In this document: piece by piece, positions 1 through 5,629 of the stretch | Layout: each line of letters begins with the position of its first letter | How positions within the stretch are numbered: the first letter of the stretch is position 1 | Assembly (NCBI GenBank): GCA_031260865.1 | Contig: JAISKQ010000259.1 | Location: 1-5,629, forward strand | Reading direction: 5' to 3' | Length of the DNA: 5,629 bases | DNA from: Prevotella sp. | GTDB taxonomy: Bacteria > Bacteroidota > Bacteroidia > Bacteroidales > Dysgonomonadaceae | The notes under the pieces: generated by a model | Seen by the model: the letters and a program-made list of their open reading frames with translations, nothing else | Told to the model about the DNA's origin: nothing | The model's database searches: none | Translations under genes and position numbers: made by a program

Positions 1-2
1 GT

Positions 3-491
3 CATAACGAGATATTGAAATACAATAAAAACGAGCCAATAGCGTTTTTCAAAAATTGCGACGAATGGAAAAAATTCTGGATGGGCGCCTTTCCCGAAAC
101 CCCAAATATTGATGAATATGTTCGCAATAATCAATATAAAAACGAGCAAAATATTCTTCTGTTGTCATATCCCAAAAATGGTGCGGGTGTTTTGCCTGCC
201 GGCGCTGCACTCATAAAATATCCAAAGAATAAACTGTACAACAAGGAATCAGCCAAGCAAAATGGGATTGCCCTTCTGACAGGCAATTACCCTGCTCCAC
301 TTGAATTTTTGGAATTTATAATCAACAACGATTACATTCCCGATGCCTGTATCAATTCGCTGAAAGGAGAAGAATACGGCAGGCTATTAGTACAAGACAA
401 CAAATGGTTTATCACACGCTTTTTCCAGCCCGACCTGTTTGATAGTATTATATTCGATGATTCGCAGGTGGACAAAGATGATTTTGATTAA
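3..491 (+). CDS. Unrecognised protein, C-terminal part (5' end outside window)
   Basis: The reading frame is open to the left edge of the window, so the gene probably begins upstream and only its C-terminal part of about 160 residues is seen. A TTG at position 15 could serve as a start, but nothing supports it: no ribosome-binding or promoter signal is visible, and the codons before it stay open. The protein is soluble-looking, with no signal peptide or membrane segment in the visible part. It is rich in Asn, Lys and aromatic residues, contains a segment reading LLTGNYPAPLEFLEF and a later WFITRFFQPDLFD, and ends in an acidic tail (DDSQVDKDDFD). I do not recognise the family and assign no function. 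Codon use and composition look like a genuine gene. It is transcribed away from the left edge, toward the transposase relic, and has no evident link to the B12 operon on the opposite strand. Confidence 0.7.
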   Translation, partial: HNEILKYNKNEPIAFFKNCDEWKKFWMGAFPETPNIDEYVRNNQYKNEQNILLLSYPKNGAGVLPAGAALIKYPKNKLYNKESAKQNGIALLTGNYPAPLEFLEFIINNDYIPDACINSLKGEEYGRLLVQDNKWFITRFFQPDLFDSIIFDDSQVDKDDFD

Positions 492-493
492 CA

Positions 494-507
494 TTTCTAA
501 TTTCTAA
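494..507. repeat. Tandem 7-mer (tttctaa x2)
   Basis: Two perfect adjacent copies of tttctaa lie between the unknown left-hand gene and the transposase relic. In my experience short runs of this kind occur often in Bacteroidetes intergenic DNA. No function is inferred. Confidence 0.5.
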
Positions 508-511
508 CTTT

Positions 512-808
512 ATGACACATCTCGTTTCCCTCATCAGTGAACACTTGCTTCCTAACTATCTTTTAGCAAAAGAAATGGAAGGAAAATACGATCGTCATGT
601 TTTAATCAGGACAGGATGAAAGCAGTAAATAAACGGTTGCGGATTTTAGGAATCAAAGGATTTTATCATCGCTCTGTGCAAGGTACAAACGGTAAGATTC
701 GAAAAGTTGGCTAATGCTTTTGATACAACCGTAAAAGCGGAATCATCCCTTCGCCGCGTTCAACGTTTTATCGCGGCTTTGTGCAAAAGGAAGGCAAGCA
801 ATCTGTGA
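512..808 (+). pseudogene. Decayed N-terminal fragment of an IS4-type transposase
   Basis: Three pieces of coherent protein occur in this gene-poor stretch. An ATG at 512 gives a 35-residue piece (MTHLVSLISEHLLPNYLLAK, continuing EMEGKYDRHVLIRTG) ending at a TGA at 617-619. An overlapping frame from 616 reads MKAVNKRLRILGIKG. From about 650 the original frame resumes with LCKVQTVRFEKLANAFDTTV, then KAESSLRRVQRFIAAL, and stops at 806-808. The last piece resembles, from memory, the N-terminal region of IS4-family transposases of Bacteroidetes, where a similar FDT.VKAESSLRR.QRFIA stretch precedes the DDE catalytic core. Here the match ends just after RFIAAL, so the catalytic domain is missing. 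In the main frame there are stops at 617, 626 and 647, so the fragment cannot make an active enzyme. It points toward the 3' end of btuF, which lies on the other strand. That the first piece belongs to the same transposase is less certain than for the third. Confidence 0.6.
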
Positions 809-839
809 TTACGCGCGGAAATAGGGAAAAGTTAATGAT

Positions 840-855
840 AATCCGACTACGGATT
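840..855 (-). terminator. Small stem-loop just after btuF, possible operon end
   Basis: A perfect 6-bp stem with a 4-nt loop (aatccg-tagt-cggatt on the minus strand) begins 4 nt beyond the btuF stop codon. It is followed by atcattaactttt rather than a clean U-run, so it would be a weak intrinsic terminator at best. Its position right after the last gene of the operon is what makes it worth listing. Confidence 0.3.
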
Positions 856-859
856 TCTG

Positions 860-1999
860 TTATTCACTCAGTTTCTTATAATATTTGGGTACATAACCGG
901 GAAATAGCTCCGGATGAAAAACATACGCCATATCCTTTAAGATATAATCGGGATGTATCGGCAGGTCTTCGTAATAATCGGAATAGGCTGTATTACATCC
1001 GAAAATGTTCTTTTGTTTGAACGCTTTGAAATAGGAATAAGGCTTGTATTCTTTCGCAAGGCTTTCGTATGTCATGTCGGATGGCGCATAATACTTTATA
1101 ATCCATATATCCGCTTCTCCTGCTTTATCTAAAACGCTTTCAAAGGCTAAGGGTATATGAGAAGTGGACTTGTCGTCATTCCATGGGTATAAAGTTCCGG
1201 CATCAGCCAGCATATTAGCCATAAAGCTTCTTCCTCCCGGCATATCCCATGTTCCCTGATAGCGGATATCCGTCAGGACGGAAGGACGGCGGGACGTTTT
1301 AGCGACCATCGCTTTCACCTCATTATAGTTCTTTTCCGTAATGGCAAAAAGAGAATCAGCCAGTTGTTCTTTTCCTGTGAATAGGGAATAGAACCGTATC
1401 CATTCGGCGCGTCCGAGCGGATGGGATTCTACATAATCCGTCGTTTCCAAGACGGGGATCCCTGTTTTCTCTATATTGCCGTATGTCCAACCTTGTATGG
1501 GTGTGGCAAAAATAGCATCCGGATTAAGCAAGATTATCTTTTCCACATCGGGCTTACTCGCCATTCCCAGATTGGCGATAGTTCCGTTTTTTATACCTTG
1601 CTGAATAATATCCAACTTAATATATTGAGGTTCACAGACTCCTTTTATAATATCCACCGCGTTCAACTCGTTCAGAGATGAACAATGTATGGTGGAATAT
1701 GTCGCCGCGTTGCTCAACGGTATCCTTACAATGACGCCCTGAGGCAGATTTACCGGCGGTTCTTTTTGTTTATCCACCAAGATGTATGTTTGCAATAAGC
1801 GCGTGGTATCCCAAGGGTTGCGGACAGAAACAATCGTATAACCGACCTGTTTCTTTACCTGAAAACCCCTTGCGTAATGTACGGTGTAGGTTGTATCTTC
1901 TTGGGATTGAACATAACCTTGTCCTGCCGACCTGTTTTTATTACAGGCCGCGAGGACAAAGATTATTGAAAAAAGCAGTATTGTGTTGAAAAATCTCAT
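860..1999 (-). CDS. btuF: BtuF-like periplasmic cobalamin-binding lipoprotein (ABC transporter)
   Basis: This is a 379-residue substrate-binding protein of the class III (BtuF/FhuD/TroA-like) fold. It should bind cobalamin in the periplasm and deliver it to an inner-membrane BtuCD-type ABC transporter. Residues 1-18 form a hydrophobic lipoprotein signal ending in the lipobox LAAC, with the lipid-bearing Cys at 19. The residues after it (NKNRSAG) lack the acidic surface-export signature seen in BtuG, which fits a protein facing the periplasm. Family-typical stretches are NPWD at 61-64, SLNELNAVDIIKGV at 108-121, GMASKPDVEKIILLNPDAIF at 145-164, and the TWDMPGG region in the C-terminal lobe. 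Cys106 and Cys122 are close enough to form a disulphide. The ATG lies 9 nt after btuG, indicating co-transcription. Iron-siderophore and haem binders share this fold; the cobalamin assignment rests on the riboswitch, btuB and btuG. No btuC or btuD follows in the window. Confidence 0.85.
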   Translation of the reverse strand: MRFFNTILLFSIIFVLAACNKNRSAGQGYVQSQEDTTYTVHYARGFQVKKQVGYTIVSVRNPWDTTRLLQTYILVDKQKEPPVNLPQGVIVRIPLSNAATYSTIHCSSLNELNAVDIIKGVCEPQYIKLDIIQQGIKNGTIANLGMASKPDVEKIILLNPDAIFATPIQGWTYGNIEKTGIPVLETTDYVESHPLGRAEWIRFYSLFTGKEQLADSLFAITEKNYNEVKAMVAKTSRRPSVLTDIRYQGTWDMPGGRSFMANMLADAGTLYPWNDDKSTSHIPLAFESVLDKAGEADIWIIKYYAPSDMTYESLAKEYKPYSYFKAFKQKNIFGCNTAYSDYYEDLPIHPDYILKDMAYVFHPELFPGYVPKYYKKLSE

Positions 2000-2008
2000 T
2001 TGATGAGG

Positions 2009-3088
2009 CTATTTAATTGTGGAACAGGTTGCTGTCGGATTTAATCCTCCTGTGTCGAATTTTTTGATTAACTTGCCATCCGCGCTGAATACATACATAT
2101 CACCATTCGTAATATAGTCGGATGTTCCGATGAAAATATAATTCTTTACAGGATCGGAGGATATACTATACGGGTCATTTACAACAGTTCCGTCGGTGAT
2201 GAAATTATCGGTAAGTATTTTTTTTGCTTTCGTGTCATATACGCCATATATTATAGTTGCTACACCCCATTGGGAATAGATATAGTATAATTTATCGTTA
2301 CACATTGTCATGGCGGTTGCTTTACCTATTTGAGTTATAGTATGTGTATCCGCGTCTATTCGTTGCAACGTATTGGAAATATCGTCATAATTTCCTTTGG
2401 AAATAACATATATATCACCCCGGCTGTCAACCGCCATTTTATCCGGATTGATTACCACTTCTATTTTTTTATCTTCTTTAAAGGTAGCGACATCTATTAC
2501 CGATACTGTTTTGTCATAACCAATCGGTTTGTCGTAATCCAGCCCTCCCGAATTGGAGACATAGAGCTTCCCTTTCGACGCGCGTACAAATTCAGGATTA
2601 CGACCTACTGCCACCTGAGCCTCAATCGTTAATGTGTTTGGATTTATTTTAGCTAAGTAACCGTCAAAATAGGTCACATATATTCTGCCATCGTATGCGG
2701 TCAGGTTTCTTGGCTGCTGTTTTTTTCCGTCTTTTGTCGATTCTATTGTTTGTAATATCTTACCGGTTTTGTCCAACACATAAATAACCGCGGAACCGGC
2801 TACTGCCACATAGGTTTTATTACCATAAGTGATTATATCCTGTCCGGTATCACCCAATTGTTTTTGGTTTATAGATTCAAATATACTATAAGTGACCTTG
2901 CCCGTTTCATAATCGTAATAAGTAAGATTGGCATCGTTACTTCCGTAATTTCCTTCATTTAAGATATACGCGCCTGTACCGACCAAAGGCGGTTCTACAA
3001 CAGGATAACCGTCATCGTCGCTACAAGAAGCGAATCCTAAAACGAGTGACAAAGAAAGAAAGATGTAAAAGAATGTACTCTTTTTCAT
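2009..3088 (-). CDS. btuG: BtuG: surface beta-propeller cobalamin-binding lipoprotein
   Basis: This 359-residue lipoprotein matches BtuG of gut Bacteroidetes, which captures B12 at the cell surface with extreme affinity and caps the BtuB transporter. The signal peptide ends in FASC with the lipidated Cys at 22. It is followed by SDDD (23-26), the acidic lipoprotein export signal that sends Bacteroidetes lipoproteins to the outer face of the outer membrane. After a short Pro-rich linker (27-38) come about seven repeated beta units, a count I made by eye: from about 40, 83, 126, 165, 214, 257 and 306. They share a pattern like G.IYV......I..ID..T, for example GRIYVTYFDGYLAKINPNT at 134-152 and GDIYVISKGN at 224-233. 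A seven-bladed YncE-like propeller fits the known BtuG structure. It lies 19 nt after btuB and 9 nt before btuF. The start ATG is set by the signal peptide; no Shine-Dalgarno is visible. Exact cobalamin-contacting residues cannot be assigned by eye. Confidence 0.88.
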   Translation of the reverse strand: MKKSTFFYIFLSLSLVLGFASCSDDDGYPVVEPPLVGTGAYILNEGNYGSNDANLTYYDYETGKVTYSIFESINQKQLGDTGQDIITYGNKTYVAVAGSAVIYVLDKTGKILQTIESTKDGKKQQPRNLTAYDGRIYVTYFDGYLAKINPNTLTIEAQVAVGRNPEFVRASKGKLYVSNSGGLDYDKPIGYDKTVSVIDVATFKEDKKIEVVINPDKMAVDSRGDIYVISKGNYDDISNTLQRIDADTHTITQIGKATAMTMCNDKLYYIYSQWGVATIIYGVYDTKAKKILTDNFITDGTVVNDPYSISSDPVKNYIFIGTSDYITNGDMYVFSADGKLIKKFDTGGLNPTATCSTIK

Positions 3089-3107
3089 AAAGCTGAATAT
3101 TTAGGGA

Positions 3108-5099
3108 TTAAAAATTATAATTGGCGGATAGCGTAAACGACCGTCCCGGCATAGGGTAATACTGTATGATTTGGTAATTCTTATTAGCCAAATTGGTCAG
3201 GTTCAACTGTAACCGCAGATGATTGTTATGTATTGAAAATGTTTTATTCAGGGAGATGCTGTGGTCTGTATATGGCTCTATTTCATTTTCCGGGATATTC
3301 TGGTTCGACGCGTATCGTTTTCCCGATATAATAACTGTATAGGCAATGTTTACCCAGGGGTTTTCGATACTTATCGCCCCCGATCCATAATGACGAGGGG
3401 TATATGGAATCTGGTCTTTATAGTTCTTGCTGTTTTCATCGGTTACATCTATAACTTTCTGGTAACTGTAATTTCCGGATAAATCCATTGCTATTTCCGA
3501 ACTAATTGTCGCGTGGACGCGGGCGTTCAAATCCAGTCCGCTCATATCCACTTTTCCATAATTACGCATTTTGAAAATATCCATTGTCGGAAAAGGTACA
3601 ATCTTATTATCCACCTTATTCTTGTAGCCGTCTAAGGATATGCTGACAAAGTCAAACGTCTCGGATAGCTTTTCGGTCCATGTCGCGCCCGCGTTATATT
3701 GGGTCGCGTATTCGGGCTTTAGATTAATATTTCCCAAGCGTATATAATATAAGTCATTGAAAGTAGGCGCTCTGAAAATTTTCTTGTAGGAAGCCCGTAT
3801 TCTAATATTTGTTTCGTTAAAAGGTAAGTATGAAAGGCTTATAGATGGCGTGATTTTCTTCTTGTCATCCGGCGATTTTCCTCCTTTTACGCTTTCGTTG
3901 GCATAAGTAGCTAATAAACTACCTGTTATCGTTAACTTTTTATTGCTGAACTGAGCGGAAAAAGCGCTAAGGGAAGACAGCCTTTCGGGTTTGTCCACTT
4001 CCGCGAAATTACTATTCAGACGATTCTGAAAAACATCTTCGAATAAACTTAACGAGATGTATCTCAGTGGTTTATATAGAATGCCGGCTGAAGCGTAATA
4101 TTCATATTGCGTGTTCCGGTCTTCCTGTATTCCTCCGGTTACATTATTCGTTATTGAAGTGTATTTATAATAATTACGGCTGAATTTCAATTGCCCTTTT
4201 ACATCTAATTTATCATTGAGTTTGTTTTTATAAAACAACTGTGTGAACAGGTCTTTATTCCAAACTTTTTCGTCGTTGTCATCCCGATAGAAAATGACAG
4301 AACCGGGCAATCCTCTTTCCGAATCGAAATAGTTGGCTTTGAATCTCAATTCTCCGCCTTTTCCCATATTTCCGTACAAGTTCAGTTCGGTACGCCATAT
4401 ATCCACATCCGAGTTTCTGCGCTTGCGTTCCTCTGTTTGACCCGCGTTTTTGAATAAAAACTTATACCTGCCGTCCGCTCTTTCCCATCCGCTGTTTAGC
4501 GAAACCGAGAACTTCCCGTTGACGCGTCGGGCAAAGTATATAGTCGGGTTAAACAAGCCATACGAGCCTGTTTTTATTTGTGTGTTTATATTGTACGGCT
4601 TATTGGTGAAAACAGGGTTTGCGGTCGCTATTTCCAGTAATCCCGCCGAGGCGTACGACCGTGCCGGTTGGAATATATTATCCGACTGTCCGATAGAAAG
4701 GGTTATCATGGATACATTATCCAAAGAGAACCTGCTGATGTCGATTTGTCCCGATTGCACGTTGCTCATTGTTACTCCGTCGTAACTAACAGCCGTATGT
4801 TGTGCGCCCATTCCTCTGATGGAGACCGTTTTCATACCTCCAATTCCGCCATAGTCTTTTACCGTTACTCCCGAAAAACGGCGTACGGCATCCGATACGG
4901 AAAGTATTCCGATACGCTCTATTTCTGTATTGTCGATTACTTGGAGTGGGGTAGTGGAGCGCGACGCGGAAGGCTTTATTTGCGCCGACACTTCTACTTC
5001 CGATAGTTTTTGTGTTTTGATACTATCGTTGGTCTGTGCTTGTAAAGGAATACATCCTATGACAGAAAAAAATAAGCCGGTAAATAAAAAAGTCCTCAT
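3108..5099 (-). CDS. btuB: BtuB: TonB-dependent outer-membrane cobalamin transporter
   Basis: This 663-residue TonB-dependent receptor is the first gene after the cobalamin riboswitch and should import B12 across the outer membrane, powered by TonB-ExbBD. Residues 1-21 form a signal peptide with likely cleavage after LQA. A TonB box in the Bacteroidetes style lies at about 32-39 (LSEVEVSA). The plug domain spans roughly 45-160, with the typical SIRGMGAQHTAVSYDGV at 93-109 and the GLLEIAT strand at 153-159. The remainder is a beta-barrel rich in alternating aromatic residues. It ends with LTNLANKNYQ, YYPMPGRSF and the terminal strand LSANYNF, whose final Phe is the usual outer-membrane assembly signal. 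The length is normal for the BtuB class and there is no N-terminal carboxypeptidase-like extension as in SusC proteins. Siderophore receptors look similar; the riboswitch and adjacent btuG decide for cobalamin. There are no frameshifts, so the gene appears intact. Confidence 0.9.
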   Translation of the reverse strand: MRTFLFTGLFFSVIGCIPLQAQTNDSIKTQKLSEVEVSAQIKPSASRSTTPLQVIDNTEIERIGILSVSDAVRRFSGVTVKDYGGIGGMKTVSIRGMGAQHTAVSYDGVTMSNVQSGQIDISRFSLDNVSMITLSIGQSDNIFQPARSYASAGLLEIATANPVFTNKPYNINTQIKTGSYGLFNPTIYFARRVNGKFSVSLNSGWERADGRYKFLFKNAGQTEERKRRNSDVDIWRTELNLYGNMGKGGELRFKANYFDSERGLPGSVIFYRDDNDEKVWNKDLFTQLFYKNKLNDKLDVKGQLKFSRNYYKYTSITNNVTGGIQEDRNTQYEYYASAGILYKPLRYISLSLFEDVFQNRLNSNFAEVDKPERLSSLSAFSAQFSNKKLTITGSLLATYANESVKGGKSPDDKKKITPSISLSYLPFNETNIRIRASYKKIFRAPTFNDLYYIRLGNINLKPEYATQYNAGATWTEKLSETFDFVSISLDGYKNKVDNKIVPFPTMDIFKMRNYGKVDMSGLDLNARVHATISSEIAMDLSGNYSYQKVIDVTDENSKNYKDQIPYTPRHYGSGAISIENPWVNIAYTVIISGKRYASNQNIPENEIEPYTDHSISLNKTFSIHNNHLRLQLNLTNLANKNYQIIQYYPMPGRSFTLSANYNF

Positions 5100-5106
5100 C
5101 GTTACA

Positions 5107-5205
5107 AATTATTTAATAAGATGCTTTCGATAAGAACAAAGAAAAGAAGGGATATTCTTTAAACTGTTTCCTAAGCCTTATTCCTCGAAAGCTATCCGAA
5201 TAATT
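5107..5205 (-). promoter_or_regulatory. Candidate expression platform: long interrupted hairpin before btuB
   Basis: Between the riboswitch aptamer and the btuB ATG, the leader RNA can fold back on itself in four consecutive stem segments. From outside in, pairing plus-strand positions, they are 5199-5205 with 5107-5113 (7 bp, A-U only), 5194-5196 with 5120-5122, 5185-5192 with 5123-5130 (8 bp, gcuuucga/ucgaaagc) and 5177-5180 with 5131-5134. The 42-nt loop contains a pyrimidine-rich RNA tract (about 5135-5150). The outer stem ends 7 nt before the start codon, so folding could block translation initiation. The A/U-rich 3' side could alternatively make it a weak terminator. The pairing is seen in the sequence; the regulatory role is inferred. 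Confidence 0.5.
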
Positions 5206-5206
5206 C

Positions 5207-5359
5207 GCTTTGCAGGTCTTCTGACTTACTCCGTCTTGCACAGCCTTCCCATTTGTTACAGTGGCTATTGTCGCACAAGCTTTTACAGAGCTTACAGCAG
5301 CGGGTCTGTTCAGGATTTTCACCTGATTCCCTTTTCGTTCGTATTTAACGAAACAAAGC
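5207..5359 (-). promoter_or_regulatory. Cobalamin (B12) riboswitch aptamer
   Basis: Read on the minus strand, this leader has the conserved pieces of the cobalamin riboswitch family in the right order. First comes gggaatcaggtgaaaatcc (about 5315-5333), then cagacccgctgctgtaa (about 5293-5309). A central part follows with cactg and atgggaaggc (about 5241-5264), and the B12 box aagtcagaagacctgc ends near 5212. P1 can form between gcuuugu (5353-5359) and gcaaagc (5207-5213), with one G-U pair. When adenosylcobalamin or a related corrinoid binds, expression of the downstream transport genes falls. The gene controlled is btuB, about 107 nt downstream, and by extension btuG and btuF. An open frame that runs through this element is a by-product of RNA sequence, not a gene. 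Confidence 0.93.
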
Positions 5360-5363
5360 AAGG

Positions 5364-5396
5364 CAAAGGTAAATATAAAATATGATGAAAAACAAA
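5364..5396 (-). promoter_or_regulatory. Bacteroides-type promoter of the btuBGF operon
   Basis: On the minus strand, TTTG (5396-5393) and TACCTTTG (5371-5364) match the Bacteroidetes primary sigma consensus TTTG - 19 to 21 nt - TAnnTTTG. The spacing is 21 nt. A start site a few nucleotides downstream, near 5356-5359, would fall at the first base pairs of the riboswitch P1 helix. That placement supports the call independently of the motif match. Confidence 0.7.
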
Positions 5397-5488
5397 ATGT
5401 AGATGTTAATTTGAAAAAAATATTTCATGATATTTTTAACTAAAAAATATGCGTTTTCTCCAAACAAAATTATCTATATATGAGTTGG

Positions 5489-5513
5489 AAGTTTTGAGTA
5501 ATAAGTTTTGAGT
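5489..5513. repeat. Short direct repeat (aagttttgagt x2, 3-nt spacer)
   Basis: Two identical 11-nt copies with a 14-nt period lie in the AT-rich stretch between the operon promoter and the right-hand transposase end. They start about 95 nt upstream of the -33 element, which is far for an operator, and could be intergenic low-complexity repeat typical of the phylum. I see no other signal between 5397 and 5527. Confidence 0.5.
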
Positions 5514-5527
5514 GTACTAGTGTTTAG

Positions 5528-5629
5528 TTAATTAATAAATGTCGGATATAACCGTTTTAATTTAATGCGAGCATCCTTAGCGGTGAATTGCCAGTTGATT
5601 TTCGCATTTTTATTATTTCTGTGTTCTTG
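5528..5629 (-). CDS. IS630-type transposase, C-terminal end (5' part outside window)
   Basis: Reading in from the right edge, the minus strand encodes 33 residues in an open frame before a TAA at 5528-5530. They include NAKINWQFTAKDARIKLKRL and end YPTFIN. From memory, this resembles the extreme C-terminus of IS630-family (DDE) transposases of Bacteroidetes, where a WQFT..DARIKLKRLYP ending is common. Only the tail is visible, so the DDE catalytic residues cannot be checked and the copy could be intact or broken outside the window. It is on the same strand as the btu operon and ends about 130 nt upstream of its promoter. Confidence 0.6.
   Translation of the reverse strand, partial: QEHRNNKNAKINWQFTAKDARIKLKRLYPTFIN

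Noticed and set aside
781..1020. 79-codon plus-strand frame starting with GTG
   Set aside because: It runs from the transposase relic into the antisense of the btuF 3' end and shows no protein-like pattern; the btuF frame explains this DNA better.
1421..2632. Plus-strand open frames opposite btuF and btuG (86, 67 and 100 codons)
   Set aside because: They have no start signals or domain-like composition and lie wholly inside recognised genes on the other strand.
3261..3482. 73-codon plus-strand frame opposite the btuB 3' region
   Set aside because: Its apparent hydrophobicity mirrors the alternating aromatic codons of the barrel strands read in antisense; it is not a credible small membrane protein.
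4450..5133. Several plus-strand open frames opposite btuB (111, 112 and 67 codons)
   Set aside because: They are antisense shadows of an intact, well-recognised receptor gene and overlap one another.
5113..5361. 82-codon open frame on the minus strand covering the leader of btuB
   Set aside because: It coincides with the cobalamin riboswitch and its downstream leader. The peptide has no recognisable domain, and the conserved B12 box and aptamer core explain the sequence.
1..5629. CRISPR array, tRNA or rRNA genes
   Set aside because: I found no regularly spaced repeats longer than the short pairs listed, and no cloverleaf or rRNA-like segment on either strand.

Overview
The window looks like a piece of a Bacteroidales chromosome (Bacteroides, Parabacteroides or a close relative). 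The evidence is a surface lipoprotein with an acidic stretch right after its lipid-bearing cysteine, a TonB-dependent receptor with a Bacteroidetes-type TonB box, a promoter matching the Bacteroides -33 TTTG / -7 TAnnTTTG consensus, and genes without Shine-Dalgarno sequences.

The core of the window is a vitamin B12 (cobalamin) uptake operon on the minus strand, read from right to left. It starts with a Bacteroides-type promoter at about 5364-5396, followed by a cobalamin riboswitch at about 5207-5359 that carries a near-perfect B12 box. Next comes a roughly 100-nt leader that can fold into one long interrupted hairpin (5107-5205), probably the expression platform. Three tightly packed genes follow: btuB (outer-membrane TonB-dependent transporter, 3108-5099), btuG (surface beta-propeller cobalamin-capturing lipoprotein, 2009-3088) and a btuF-like periplasmic-binding lipoprotein (860-1999). 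The gaps between them are 19 and 9 nt, so one transcript is likely. BtuG is expected to capture B12 at the cell surface and sit on BtuB as a lid. BtuB moves the vitamin across the outer membrane using TonB energy. BtuF hands it to an inner-membrane ABC transporter. The btuC and btuD genes for that transporter are not in the window; the operon ends at btuF.

Both flanks carry traces of mobile elements. On the left (512-808) is a decayed N-terminal fragment of what looks like an IS4-type transposase, pointing toward the end of btuF. On the right edge (5528-5629, minus strand) is the C-terminal end of what looks like an IS630-type transposase. The left edge (up to 491) holds the 3' part of an unrecognised gene on the plus strand. 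The stretch 5397-5527 is AT-rich and holds only a short direct repeat.

No wholly new system is evident. The points most worth checking are the predicted expression platform, the absence of btuCD next to btuF, and the mobile-element debris on both sides. Family assignments are made by reading the sequence and were not checked against databases.
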